This document shows positions 1 to 8,706 of a stretch of 64,000 nt of DNA, piece after piece. Position 1 is the first letter of the stretch; the number at the start of each line of letters is the position of its first letter. Origin of the DNA: Okeania sp. SIO2B3 (GTDB lineage Bacteria; Cyanobacteriota; Cyanobacteriia; Cyanobacteriales; Microcoleaceae); assembly GCF_010672525.1 (NCBI RefSeq), contig NZ_JAAHGH010000020.1, positions 1-64,000 on the forward strand, in the 5' to 3' direction. The notes under the pieces are model-generated. The model saw nothing but the letters and a program-made list of their open reading frames with translations, was not told where the DNA came from and made no database searches. The translations under genes were made by a program, and so were the position numbers.

Positions 1-222
1 GCCGTTCGAGATATTTGCCCGTTCGAGATATTTGCCCGTTTCAGATATTTGCCCGTTCCAGATATTTTGCCGTTTCAGATATTTTGCCGTTCGAGATATT
101 TGCCCGTTCGAGATATTTGCCCGTTCGAGATATTTTGCCGTTCGAGATATTTGCCCGTTCGAGATATTTGCCCGTTCGAGATATTTTGCCGTTCGAGATA
201 TTTTGCCGTTCGAGATATTTTC
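1..222. repeat. 17-bp tandem repeat array, 13 units
   Basis: Thirteen head-to-tail units of about 17 bp built on CCCGTTCGAGATATTTG, with small variants (TTTCAG, TTCCAG) in units 3 to 5. The window opens inside the array, so it may extend upstream. Because 17 is not a multiple of three and the unit has no stop codon, several frames stay open across it; none looks like a protein. Two related units occur at about 43195-43230. Confidence 0.9.
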
Positions 223-310
223 GGGACAGGCAGGATGGAGACAGGCAGGATGCCTGCTCCCACTTAACTTACCACTTATATTCATTCCGCCCCTCAGCAA
301 TGCCTGCATT
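223..310. repeat. Unique flank of the 17-bp array, duplicated near 43.1 kb
   Basis: This stretch holds two direct copies of GACAGGCAGGATG followed by a tail. The inverted counterpart of the same tail is seen at about 43105-43195. Array plus tail therefore form one dispersed element present twice in this window. From 311 to 470 I see only low-complexity sequence (AAAGTCAGAA repeats) and no gene. Confidence 0.6.
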
Positions 311-472
311 AACTAAGTCAAAAGTCAGAATTCAAAAGTCAGAAGTAAGAAGTTATTTTTGTAACGGGAATTTGAGCAAGGCTCCAAAAATATTGCGCCT
401 TAAAAGGCAGGGTTTTAGACCCATATTATTTTGATAAGAATTTTTGCTTAGTTTTGATTCGGTGGTTTTATT

Positions 473-1002
473 GCGATATTCGCAATAAAAATTTTTGCTT
501 ACTTCTACAACATTTGCTTTTGTTGCGTATGGCGCAATAGGAATTTTTGCTCAGAATTTGCTTTTGTTGCGGATGTCGCAATAGGAGTTTTTGCTCAGAA
601 TTTGCTTTTGTTGCGGATGTCGCAATAGGAATTTTTGCTCAGAATTTGCTTTTGTTGCGGATGTCGCAATAGGAGTTTTTGCTCAGAATTTGCTTTTGTT
701 GCGGATGTCGCAATAGGAGTTTTTGCTCAGAATTTGCTTTTGTTGCGGATGTCGCAATAGGAGTTTTTGCTCAGAATTTGCTTTTGTTGCGAATGTCGCA
801 ATAGGAGTTTTTGCTCAGAATTTGCTTTTGTTGCGGATGTCGCAATAGGAGTTTTTACTCAGAATTTGCTTTTGTTGCGTATGGCGCAATAGAAGTTTTT
901 ACTCAGTGATTGCTTTTGTTGCGGATGGCGCAATAGGAATTTTTACTCAGTGGTTGCTTTTGTTGCGGATGGCGCAATAGGAATTTTTACTCAGTGGTTG
1001 CT
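473..1002. repeat. 44-bp tandem repeat array, about 11 units
   Basis: The core CGCAATAG recurs every 44 bp at 533, 577, 621, 665, 709, 753, 797, 841, 885, 929 and 973, after a degenerate unit near 473. Each unit contains a small hairpin (TTGCG-gatgt-CGCAA). The last units diverge slightly (GATGTCG becomes GATGGCG). No coding potential is evident. Confidence 0.92.
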
Positions 1003-1272
1003 GCAGAACAGTAACTATTGGACAATAGATAGAACATCAATAATCTCGAAATAGAGCGATCGCTTGGCAGTGCAGAACAATAACTATTGGACAATAGATA
1101 AAACATCAATAATCTCGAAATAGAGCGATCGCTTGGCAGTGCAGAACAATAACTATTGGACAATAGATAGAACATCAATAATCTCGAAATAGAGCGATCG
1201 CTTGGCAGTGCAGAGCAATAACTATTGGACAATAGATAAATCATCAATAAATGGTGAAACAGAGCGATCGCC
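1003..1272. repeat. 69-bp tandem repeat array with HIP1 sites, 4 units
   Basis: Units begin at 1003, 1072, 1141 and 1210. Each contains the inverted repeat CTATTG-ga-CAATAG and, 27 to 28 bp further on, one HIP1 octamer GCGATCGC. The fourth unit is partly diverged. The same inverted repeat plus HIP1 arrangement recurs with an 82-bp period at 8781-9354. Confidence 0.92.
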
Positions 1273-1344
1273 AAGAGGAATTAATACCCTGGGAAATCTA
1301 GCTAGTCTTTATTTCAATGTAGGCAAATCAAACGGAACATAATT

Positions 1345-1530
1345 TTAAGTTTCAACTAAAGATTTGTTTTCTTGTTGAGTAGGTTTGATTGGTTTGGAAA
1401 TAATTTGTCTGCCACTAGCAGCTTGTTTTTTTTCTAAATCTTCAACCATAGCGTGTAAATTATAATTAAAGGATTTAGCATATTTTTCTCGGTATTTATA
1501 AATTTCTGCTAATACTTCGTCATGCCACAT
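1345..1530 (-). CDS. Small conserved cyanobacterial protein, function unknown
   Basis: A 61-residue protein with the opening pattern WHDEV..EI.KYREKYAKSFNYNL.A, then a Lys-rich tail. I recognise this layout as a common small hypothetical protein of cyanobacteria that often lies beside toxin-antitoxin or transposon genes; I cannot assign a function. A good ribosome site (AGGAG about 11 bases before the ATG) supports the start. It is the last gene of the minus-strand defence-like block, 224 bp after the HEPN-motif gene. It could be an antitoxin-like partner, but nothing in the sequence proves this. Confidence 0.6.
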   Translation of the reverse strand: MWHDEVLAEIYKYREKYAKSFNYNLHAMVEDLEKKQAASGRQIISKPIKPTQQENKSLVET

Positions 1531-1754
1531 AATTTATTTAATCTCCTATTAGTTCCAAAGGCGTACAAATAGTTGGTAGAGGATATCCAAATTCCGGCGT
1601 TGCTGAATGGTAATGATTTTTAGATTAAGTATCAACGCAAAACATAAGTTTTTCAATTTTACCTTCAGCTACTTAGCATTACATTTTAGCAAAGCCATAA
1701 ATGGTATTGAGTAATTAGATTTTTATCAGGAGCGATCGCTTTCTATTTCCGTTC

Positions 1755-3188
1755 TTAAAAAGTTTCTGTTTCTACCTGTTTTGACTCTGGAAAATTATCA
1801 ATAAGTTGTTTTAGTTCCTCTTTTCCAGACCAAGCATTTTGATTTTTATATATTATTGATATTGATTCATAGAATTTTTTCCAAAGAGGCAAAGTATCAG
1901 GATAGGTATTTATAGTTTCTTGAAACAATTCTTTCAGTACAAATATACAGTCTATAAGTTGATCGTTTTTTACTATTTTCTCAAGCAAGTATTTAATATT
2001 CTCATCTGTAAAAATTGGAATAAAAGGTATAATATGTTTTGTTCCATTGTTCCTACCAGATGCATAGGAACGAGAACCAAGAAAAATGTCTATATTCAGT
2101 TGAACTATTTCCTGCGCAAAAATAGCACTCTCTTTTTTGTTGGTTTTTGCCATCTTTAATCCTCTAATGAAAATTAAATTTCCTTCATATTCATTGATGT
2201 AATTGTTTTTATAAACAACTAAAATATCATTTTTAATCTCTGGTAATAAATGAAGCACGAAAATCCCATAAAATATCAAAATTGCTTTTTCTTCTTTTAT
2301 AAAAGACTTAAATTTTTCTCTTATATGTTCAGGACAGTCACCCCAAAACCTATCATCTATGTTAAAAAGAATTGCTAAATTTTGTATCCTATCATCTTTA
2401 GTCATACCTAGAATATTACTGAGTTTTTCTCTTGCCAAAGATTCAAAAACATTTCTGTAATTTCTCACTAAGCACTCTATAACTAATTGATAATTTTTTA
2501 TTATCCTTGGCCTATTAGAAGGAATATCTAGAAAGAGAACTTTTTTCAGAGAAAGCAGAATAATATTGGCTAAATATTTTTCAGAACCTACTAAGAAATG
2601 TCTACCACTTAAGAAATTTTTCACTCCCTCTATATCGTCAGGAAAATACAAACCTTCCACATCTTTTTCTAAAGCTTCCCCTGCTGCTTTTCCAATAATA
2701 GGAGGTTGACTAAGCAAAACTTCTATGGCAGTTCTAATATGTGTACGAGCTAATTCTGGAGTAGGTTGAAATAGCAGTCCTTCAGAATCTAAAACAGGAT
2801 GAGCGCAACGATGTCTATCTTGTTGAATTCTATCTAAATGTTCATACTCTAAATTAGTAATCATTTTAACTTCGTCACTAGCATCTTTTAAAATATTTCT
2901 TTCCCAACTTGCCACTTGCTTTTTATCGGTATTATTTCTAATTTTATCTATTCTTTCTATACTTTTTTGTGCTGCTTCATCGCGATAAGTTTCAGAAATA
3001 ATCCTAAATTTTTGGTACAGGTCATATACAACAGCAATCCAAATTGAAACAATCGCAGAACGATAAGCTCCGGCAGAATAAGACACGATAGCTTCACCTG
3101 CATAGGCACGAATATTATCATTTTCAATTTCTAGTAAAAGTGCTTCTAGATCGGCTAATTGACTATAACTTCTCATTTGATATTTCAT
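1755..3188 (-). CDS. HEPN-motif protein of unknown function
   Basis: A 477-residue, probably soluble protein without a signal peptide or clear membrane segments. Residues 1-135 are helical and contain R125-x4-H130 (RHRCAH), the R-X4-6-H catalytic signature of HEPN ribonuclease domains; the preceding segment (AYRSAIVSIWIAVVYDLYQK) resembles the long helix of such domains. The rest (140-477) is Lys/Ile/Leu-rich and unrecognised. It lies downstream of an AAA ATPase and a DUF4276 gene on the same strand, separated from them by a gene remnant. HEPN ribonucleases are common effectors of abortive infection and toxin systems, so a defence role is plausible. The short motif match alone makes the assignment moderate. 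Confidence 0.6.
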   Translation of the reverse strand: MKYQMRSYSQLADLEALLLEIENDNIRAYAGEAIVSYSAGAYRSAIVSIWIAVVYDLYQKFRIISETYRDEAAQKSIERIDKIRNNTDKKQVASWERNILKDASDEVKMITNLEYEHLDRIQQDRHRCAHPVLDSEGLLFQPTPELARTHIRTAIEVLLSQPPIIGKAAGEALEKDVEGLYFPDDIEGVKNFLSGRHFLVGSEKYLANIILLSLKKVLFLDIPSNRPRIIKNYQLVIECLVRNYRNVFESLAREKLSNILGMTKDDRIQNLAILFNIDDRFWGDCPEHIREKFKSFIKEEKAILIFYGIFVLHLLPEIKNDILVVYKNNYINEYEGNLIFIRGLKMAKTNKKESAIFAQEIVQLNIDIFLGSRSYASGRNNGTKHIIPFIPIFTDENIKYLLEKIVKNDQLIDCIFVLKELFQETINTYPDTLPLWKKFYESISIIYKNQNAWSGKEELKQLIDNFPESKQVETETF

Positions 3189-3226
3189 AATTTTTGATTG
3201 ACAAATATAGCTTAACTTATTTTATA

Positions 3227-3404
3227 TTACTTATAATCTTTACCTTCAGCTCTATCTATACCCCTTAACCTTGTCTTCCTACCAGTTAAAATTTCTAATT
3301 TTTGCCAAACTTCAGCAGAGGTAATTTGATTTAAAGGTAAACTTTTTGAATTAGTCATTGCAGTAACTACTCCTAATTGCCTGACCTTGATAAATACTGA
3401 TTAG
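3227..3404 (-). pseudogene. 3' remnant of an FAD-dependent oxidoreductase gene
   Basis: Reverse-strand translation gives ISIYQGQAI, a frameshift, then LPLNQITSAEV.QKLE.LTG and LRG, ending KDYK-stop. This matches the last roughly 60 residues of the intact oxidoreductase encoded at 9572-11248 (MSIYQGQAIGVA.., IPLNQITSAEVREKLEELTG, DKDYSHVK). Only the C-terminal end is present and it carries at least one frameshift, so it is a broken paralogous fragment. It separates the ATPase/DUF4276 pair from the HEPN gene and suggests a rearrangement or gene loss there. Confidence 0.8.
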
Positions 3405-3428
3405 TTTCTCATTTCATATTTGATTAAA

Positions 3429-4058
3429 TTAAATTTCTTCAGTTTGTATTATTTCTAATAAACAAGTATAAAAAATTTGAAAACTTTTAGAGCTATTTTT
3501 TGTGGGGTTCATCTGGGGAGCAATATCTCTTGCAGCTTTCAATTTTTGTAATCCTCCTTGATGATAACCTGCTTTTTGAAGTACCCTTTCTAAGGCTTCC
3601 CAAGTACCACCTTTAATATCATCGGGGTCACGATATGTAGCTTTTTCACAAATATTTTTAGAGACTTTAGGATAAGCTTTAGTCACAGCTTGAATATCTC
3701 CAAAAAACCAAGCTTCTAATTCTTCAATCATTATCCTATTAATTAACTGATATTTATTTTTCTTTTGACCTTTTGCTAAAGATTTTGTAACAAATCCAGC
3801 ATCTACAGCAATTTTTTCTAACTTCCGTTTTAATTTTTGACAATCTTCATTATCTTTATCTACTAGAATTAGGATTCTATAATCATTAGGTATCCATTTT
3901 TTATATCCTTTTAATCGTTTCGGTAGTTTAGAAAGTAAATCTTGTTTCCCCTGAAAAGAATGAGTGTCAAAAGTTATCGAATCGCTCAGAATTTTTGGCA
4001 ATAAATAACTGAGAGCTTCCTCCGTTGATAAATCTTCCACTAGAAATTCAATATGCAA
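3429..4058 (-). CDS. DUF4276 (TOPRIM-like) protein
   Basis: A 209-residue protein. The N-terminal strand FLVED (E8), the LVDKDNED motif (D67 and D69) and IEELEAWFFGD (about 113-123) match the DUF4276 family, whose E...DxD pattern resembles TOPRIM nuclease domains. The start is a TTG, chosen because GGAG lies about 9 bases upstream. It begins 18 bp after the stop of the AAA ATPase gene, so the two are almost surely one transcription unit. ATPase plus TOPRIM pairs are the plan of OLD-type and PARIS/AbiL-like anti-phage systems; here the TOPRIM-like part is a separate protein. Nuclease activity is inferred, not shown. Confidence 0.8.
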   Translation of the reverse strand: MHIEFLVEDLSTEEALSYLLPKILSDSITFDTHSFQGKQDLLSKLPKRLKGYKKWIPNDYRILILVDKDNEDCQKLKRKLEKIAVDAGFVTKSLAKGQKKNKYQLINRIMIEELEAWFFGDIQAVTKAYPKVSKNICEKATYRDPDDIKGGTWEALERVLQKAGYHQGGLQKLKAARDIAPQMNPTKNSSKSFQIFYTCLLEIIQTEEI

Positions 4059-4076
4059 AGTTAACTACTCCTATAA

Positions 4077-5303
4077 TTATTGATTTCTAGGTTGATTTTT
4101 GCGTGGGGCACCTTGATTTTTTAAAGGATTTCCAACTTCAAAAAAGTCTTCCATCCATAAATCACCTAAAGACGCTCCTTCTTCCACAAATTCTTTAATT
4201 CCTGGCATTTCATCAGTACGTTTAGCTTGAGTATAGCCATTTTTATCTCGATAAAGTACCCATAACTCCTGTGGTTTTAGCCCATCAACAAAAAATGGAG
4301 AATGAGTTGTCACCATCAGTTGAGTATTAGCTGAAGCAGCGCGACATTCTTCAGCAAGTTCTGGTAATAAACGAGGATGTAAATGATTTTCTGGTTCTTC
4401 AATACCAATAAGTTGTGCTGGGTCTGGATCATGCAATACAGTTAGATAAGCTAACATTTTCAATGTGCCATCGGAGGCAAACTTAGCTAAAATTGGTGTC
4501 GCAAAAGGAGCATCTTTTATTTGTAGTAAAAGTCTGCCATCTTGCATAATTGAAGCAGCAACTTTTTCTAAGCGTGGAACTCGACAAGAAAGAATATCAA
4601 GAATTTTTTCAAGTCGTTCTGGATGTTGTTCTTTTAGATATTGAATAACATTAGGTAAATTATCACCTGTTGGAGATAATCTTTCTTGGGCACCTGCTTC
4701 AGGAATGCTGCGAGTATTATCTGCAGTTAAATAGGAAAGATGCCAACCTGTAATAAATTTTCTTAAGGCACTAACACGAGGATGTTTAGCAAATTGTCCG
4801 AGAGTACTTACTGCTAAAAATTCAGCAGATTCTAGCTTTTCTTTGATGCGGTTATCATCTTTATCAGGCTTTTCCCCAGTAGTTACTTCGCCTTCGCCTT
4901 CTTTAAAGTCTAAAAACTTAAAAGGTTTTCCTCTTTCAGCTCTTCTCCATTGCAGCCATTCTTCAGCAACATAAGGACCTTTTATTCTTTCAGCAATGGC
5001 AAGATGATATGTAATTAAAGGCGATTTTTTTGTTTCTCGATATTTGAGTTCAAATACTATATTTCCTTCAGTATCTCTAGTTCGTAGTTCTCGAAATCTA
5101 CCTCTTTTTTCCCAAGCTTTTCTCAATCCATCTGTGAAACATTCTGCTAAAAATGCAAAGACATCAAATATTGTAGATTTACCACTACCATTTGGACCTA
5201 AAAATACAGTTAATGGGGTGATTTTTTTTAGTTCTAAGTCACGCAGAGCGCGATAATTTTGCACTCGTAGATATTCAATTCTGGGAATAGATTGTTTGGG
5301 CAT
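4077..5303 (-). CDS. AAA family ATPase (RecF/OLD-like)
   Basis: A 408-residue ATPase of the AAA_15/AAA_21 (SMC/RecF-like) class. Visible elements are Walker [10 protein letters not shown] (36-44), an SDGT signature-like segment (277-280), Walker [14 protein letters not shown] with E302/E303, and the His switch TTHSPF (H334). The insert between Walker A and the signature carries no coiled coil of note. The frame is open upstream to a TTG at 5390, but the ATG at 5303 gives the usual [20 protein letters not shown] beginning and is preferred. It is followed after 18 bp by the DUF4276 gene. Such pairs usually act as phage sensors plus nuclease effectors; the role here is inferred from the pairing. 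Confidence 0.85.
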   Translation of the reverse strand: MPKQSIPRIEYLRVQNYRALRDLELKKITPLTVFLGPNGSGKSTIFDVFAFLAECFTDGLRKAWEKRGRFRELRTRDTEGNIVFELKYRETKKSPLITYHLAIAERIKGPYVAEEWLQWRRAERGKPFKFLDFKEGEGEVTTGEKPDKDDNRIKEKLESAEFLAVSTLGQFAKHPRVSALRKFITGWHLSYLTADNTRSIPEAGAQERLSPTGDNLPNVIQYLKEQHPERLEKILDILSCRVPRLEKVAASIMQDGRLLLQIKDAPFATPILAKFASDGTLKMLAYLTVLHDPDPAQLIGIEEPENHLHPRLLPELAEECRAASANTQLMVTTHSPFFVDGLKPQELWVLYRDKNGYTQAKRTDEMPGIKEFVEEGASLGDLWMEDFFEVGNPLKNQGAPRKNQPRNQ

Positions 5304-5413
5304 TTTTTCAGATAAATTTCCTTTAATAATATTAAGTTTGCTCTGTTTAAATTTCTCACAATTATCAAAAGTATAATTGGCAGCTTTCAAGGGAAGTCTT
5401 TAAATTTAATATT

Positions 5414-5525
5414 AGACATCTCCAATAATAAAAAATAAAATCAATTATCGTAGATAAATCATCAATTATTTCCCTCTACTCTGTAGGGACGTTGTATGCA
5501 ACATCCCTACTTTTCCGGAGAAGTT
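5414..5525. repeat. Inverted-repeat element, family D, copy 1
   Basis: Begins AGACATCTCC and ends GGAGAAGTTT, so the ends are imperfect inverted repeats. The inner segment (AAAATAAAATCAATTATCG..ATAAATCATCAATT) recurs at 51850-51949 and, more diverged, at 45596-45732. A palindrome GTAGGGACGTTG-tatg-CAACATCCCTAC sits inside this copy (about 5483-5510) where copy 2 has a short tandem repeat. The rest of the gap to 5862 has no convincing gene. Confidence 0.7.
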
Positions 5526-5862
5526 TATTTTTTACTCAAGATTGAAAAGCGTCTTAGCACTTGAGGGTGTTTGGCTAAGTATAACATTTGAGAAAAACTA
5601 AATTTTTTTGGGGTTAATATTCATCATAATTAAATATCTGTTATAGTTGTGGAATTTCTCAGATATCTATTTTGACAATAAATTTTGGGCAAGAAGAAAG
5701 AATTAGGATACAATAACTGGAGTTTTCCAAATAAGTTCTTTTTAGATATAGCGTTTTCAAATGAGATATCAAACAAGAGTTGGTTATTTACTAACAGTAA
5801 AAAGTCCGGCAAACCTTCTTACTTGTTGTCTGTTGCCTGTTGCCTAAAAGCAACCAGGTTTT

Positions 5863-7186
5863 TTACGCAACTAAAATGAAATTACTATAACTTAGGTTGC
5901 CTACTTTGACACTCCCCGCGTTCTTCGCGACGGGGATTCTTGGTTTGCTGGCGCAACGCTGCGCGAACATCGACTCGCCATCACTTGACAGGCCGAAGCC
6001 AACCAAGCCAGAGGGCAAATCTCCCGCAAGCGTATTAGTTTCCCTGTGCCCCAAGGTACTGAGCGCTTTTTTTAGGATGTTTTTGGCTGCATTAATATCT
6101 CTATCTTCTACATAGCCACAATGAGGACAAATATGAGTTCTAGTTGATAGAGACTTTTTAACTTTCCCACCGCAATTAGAACAATTTTGAGAAGTATTTT
6201 GTGGCGATACAGCAATAGTTAATTTGCCGTACTTTCTTCCAAAATGTTCTAACCATTGTCGAAAAGTTGACCATCCAACATCACTGATTGATTTGCTTAA
6301 ATGTCGATTTTTTATCATGCCTTTAACATTTAAGTCTGCCTTCGGCACGCCGCTCCGCGTCTACGTAGGCTATCAAATCGTTAGATTGAATCACGGAATA
6401 TGCTACTCCCTGGCAATATTCTTTTCGCTGCCTACTTACTCTTAAATGCTTTTTGGCATATCGACATCTGGCTTTATGGTAGTTTTTAGACTGCGGTTTT
6501 GCGCCCTTTTTGTACTTCTTAGATTTCTGTCGATTAGCACGGTTTAACTTCTTTTCCGATTGCCGATAAAACATTGGATTTTCTACAGTATTGCCATTAC
6601 TATCTGCTAAGAAATATTTGATGCCAACATCTAAACCGACTGCTTTTCCTGTTGGCTCAGTTTCAACTTTGACATTTGCTTTAATAGCAAATTGGCAATA
6701 ATAACCATCAGCACGTTTTATCAACCTAACCCGTTTAATCTGGTCTAGTTGATAATAGTTAAGGTCATAAGTTCCCTTCAACTTAAGCTTACCAATACCT
6801 TTTTTGTCCTTGAATGTAATCGCTTTCCTATTCTCAGATATCTTCCAGCCAGACGTTTTATATTCTAAAGAACGGCAGTACTTTTTGAATTTAGGATAAC
6901 CTTTTTTACCAGGTATTTGCTTCTTGCAGTTATCGTAAAATCGACTAATCGCACTCCAAGCTCTTTCTGCCGCAGACTGTCGAGCCATTGAATTTAGTTC
7001 ATTAACAAAAGCAAATTCTTTAGCTAATACAGCGCAATGTTTATTAAGGTCATATTTGCTTACACCTTTATTGTCCATCCAATACCTCAAGCATTTATTT
7101 TGAATGAACTGAGATGTCCTAATTCCCTCGTCTATTGCACGATATTGGACTTCTTTTGCTTTCACTTTAAACTCATAAATTATCAT
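5863..7186 (-). pseudogene. tnpB: tnpB (IS200/IS605-type RNA-guided nuclease), frameshifted
   Basis: The gene reads in two frames. The first (7186 to 6323) holds the N-terminal RNA-binding part and the RuvC-I motif GLDVGIKYFLAD, and runs on to AYVDAERRAEGRLKC-stop. The second resumes with DLNVKGMIKNRHLSKSISDVGW, the zinc ribbon CSNCG..CPHCG and the RuvC-III motif DRDINAAKN. In intact relatives the junction reads YEDLNVKG, with the catalytic Glu. Here about 28 bp (GTAGACGCGGAGCGGCGTGC plus CGAAGGCA) replaces the Glu codon, a net gain of about 25 bp that shifts the frame. No tnpA is present. A second in-frame short repeat adds MFAQRCASKP near the C-terminus. The nuclease is almost certainly inactive. 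Confidence 0.9.
5906..6040 (-). ncRNA. Candidate omega-RNA / right end of the tnpB element
   Basis: On the minus strand the 3' part of tnpB runs into a hairpin CCCCG-tcgcgaagaa-CGCGGGG followed by AGTGTCAA, the usual right-end layout of cyanobacterial IS605-type elements and of the scaffold that TnpB uses as guide RNA. If the element ends at GTGTCAA (5906), the guide would be the adjacent roughly 20 bases at 5905-5886. Boundaries are by analogy; the 5' limit is arbitrary. Confidence 0.5.
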
Positions 7187-7215
7187 AGCCCGACCTTACC
7201 ATCTTTATGCTTGGT

Positions 7216-7221
7216 ATTATA
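7216..7221 (-). promoter_or_regulatory. Possible -10 box of the tnpB gene
   Basis: TATAAT on the minus strand, about 30 bp before the tnpB ATG at 7186. No good -35 box is seen at the right spacing, so the call rests on the hexamer and its place. Confidence 0.35.
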
Positions 7222-7387
7222 GCATAATTGACTGAGAAAATGTTAAGAAAAGCGAAGTATTTTTTGTTAAGATAAGATATTTAACGGCGACTAAAGTCCT
7301 CCGTTCGCTTTTCATCCACGCGCTGAAGTGACGTGGTTTTCAAGAAGAGCGAACTTTTCTGATAAAAAATTGAAAATTTTAAATTAA

Positions 7388-8308
7388 ATGACTTTTATAG
7401 AATTATTTAGTCTGGCTTTTTCTGGATTATTTGCGGGTGTATTGGCTGGATTTTTAGGTATTGGTGGTGGTACTGTTCTGGTACCTTTATTAGTAACATT
7501 AGGATATGAACCAATACAAGCAGTTGCTACTAGCAGTTTATCTATTATAATTACGGCTACTTCTGGTAGTTTTCAAAACTGGAAAATGGGATATTTAAGT
7601 ATTAGTCGAGTGCTAGGAATAGGATTTCCGGCTTTGATTACTGCTCAGTTAGGGGTATATTTTGCTAATTTATTTCCTTCTCGTTGGTTGTTATTTGCTT
7701 TTGGATTATTTCTAGCTTTGAATATCTATTTAGTGGAGTTTCGTAAACAAATAACGATGAAGAAAAAGCAAGAGGAAGAATTACAAAATAATCGGCAGGA
7801 AAATCTTCAAGTCAAAGCAGAAAATACTAATCATCAAGATTTTGTCGTGGAATTTATTTTGCCATTTACTCCCCATCCTTTACCACTAATGTTTGAGAAA
7901 ATAGTTAAAGAAGTAAATTATAAATTTCCAGAGAAATATATAAAGGTTATTGCTAGGATTATTACTGGTAGTTTGGCTGGATTATTAGCAGGTGTGTTTG
8001 GTGTGGGAGGGGGTGTAATTATGGTACCTTTGCAAATATTATTATTGGGTGAAAGTATTAAGGTAGCTATTCAAACTAGCTTAGGAGTGATTGTAATTAC
8101 GGCTTTTTCTGCTTGTATAGGTCATGCAATTAGAGGCAATGTTTTATGGGAACCTGGAGTATTATTAGGATTTGGTGGTTTATTAGGAGTTCAATTTAGT
8201 ACGAGGTTTCTACCTAAATTACCAGACAAAATTATCAGTTTAGCTTTTCGTGGATTATTAGCAATTCTATCAATTTATATTTTTGGGCAAGCAATTATGA
8301 ATAATTAA
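7388..8308 (+). CDS. TauE/SafE family permease (sulfite exporter-like)
   Basis: A 306-residue membrane protein with the two-fold repeat of the TauE/SafE family: GxLAGFLGIGGGTVLVPLL near the N-terminus and GLLAGVFGVGGGVIMVPLQ in the second half, each starting a set of membrane helices. A hydrophilic stretch of about 60 residues (roughly 120-180) rich in Lys, Glu and Asn separates the halves and makes the protein longer than many homologues (about 250-270). The family moves sulfite, sulfonates or related organic anions; the substrate cannot be read here. The gene stands alone, with no clear ribosome site before the ATG. Confidence 0.88.
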   Translation: MTFIELFSLAFSGLFAGVLAGFLGIGGGTVLVPLLVTLGYEPIQAVATSSLSIIITATSGSFQNWKMGYLSISRVLGIGFPALITAQLGVYFANLFPSRWLLFAFGLFLALNIYLVEFRKQITMKKKQEEELQNNRQENLQVKAENTNHQDFVVEFILPFTPHPLPLMFEKIVKEVNYKFPEKYIKVIARIITGSLAGLLAGVFGVGGGVIMVPLQILLLGESIKVAIQTSLGVIVITAFSACIGHAIRGNVLWEPGVLLGFGGLLGVQFSTRFLPKLPDKIISLAFRGLLAILSIYIFGQAIMNN

Positions 8309-8508
8309 TAATTATTAATTAATAATTAATAATTAATAATTAATAACTGGAGAGTACAAAGTTCTCCCAAAAAACGATTTGTTTTGAAGACTGAAAGTAT
8401 TACTGACAAAGGCTTACAGTACTTACAGCTGTGAATAAATTTTTTTAACCTTTAGACCGCTGAAAACCTTAGCTAACAATAGTTACTACAAGAAATTTGC
8501 ACTGTCTA
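8309..8508. other. Non-coding gap with AT-rich repeats
   Basis: Directly after the permease stop is a run of TAATTAATAAT units, then a small inverted repeat GGAGA-gtacaaagt-TCTCC at about 8348-8367 without a T-run. No gene is seen. Confidence 0.5.
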
Positions 8509-8706
8509 GTTAATAATTAATAATTAAATAATTTTGGTTTAAAGCCTCCCCTTTTAAGGGGAAAAAAGCGGTCGATCTTCGCAGCTTCCCGAAGGATGGG
8601 ATGGATGGGTTTCCTAACCATATCCAATCGACTAAGAGAAGAAATAATATTTCCTTATATTCAATTCCGTAACGGTTAAAACCCGAGGTAATTATCCATT
8701 ATCAAT
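8509..8706 (-). repeat. Dispersed element family A, copy 1
   Basis: Reverse orientation copy of an about 230-bp element: AT-rich end (TTAATAATTAATAATTAAAT), a segment GGTTTAAAGCCTCCCCTTTT, a variable middle, then TATTCAATTCCGTAACGG and a second AT-rich end (ATTATCCATTATCAAT). Other copies are at 16320, 33217, 37917 and 52862. The 702-bp element at 8707 has inserted into its terminal repeat. Confidence 0.8.

Noticed and set aside
15-434. Overlapping open frames across the 17-bp array (both strands)
   Set aside because: They exist only because the unit has no stop codon in several frames; no ribosome site and repeat-only composition.
987-1274. 95-codon minus-strand frame over the 69-bp array
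   Set aside because: Period of 69 keeps one frame open and gives a repeated peptide; no start signal.
5630-5879. Two opposing short frames between the ATPase gene and tnpB
   Set aside because: Both lack ribosome sites and overlap each other; AT-rich chance frames.
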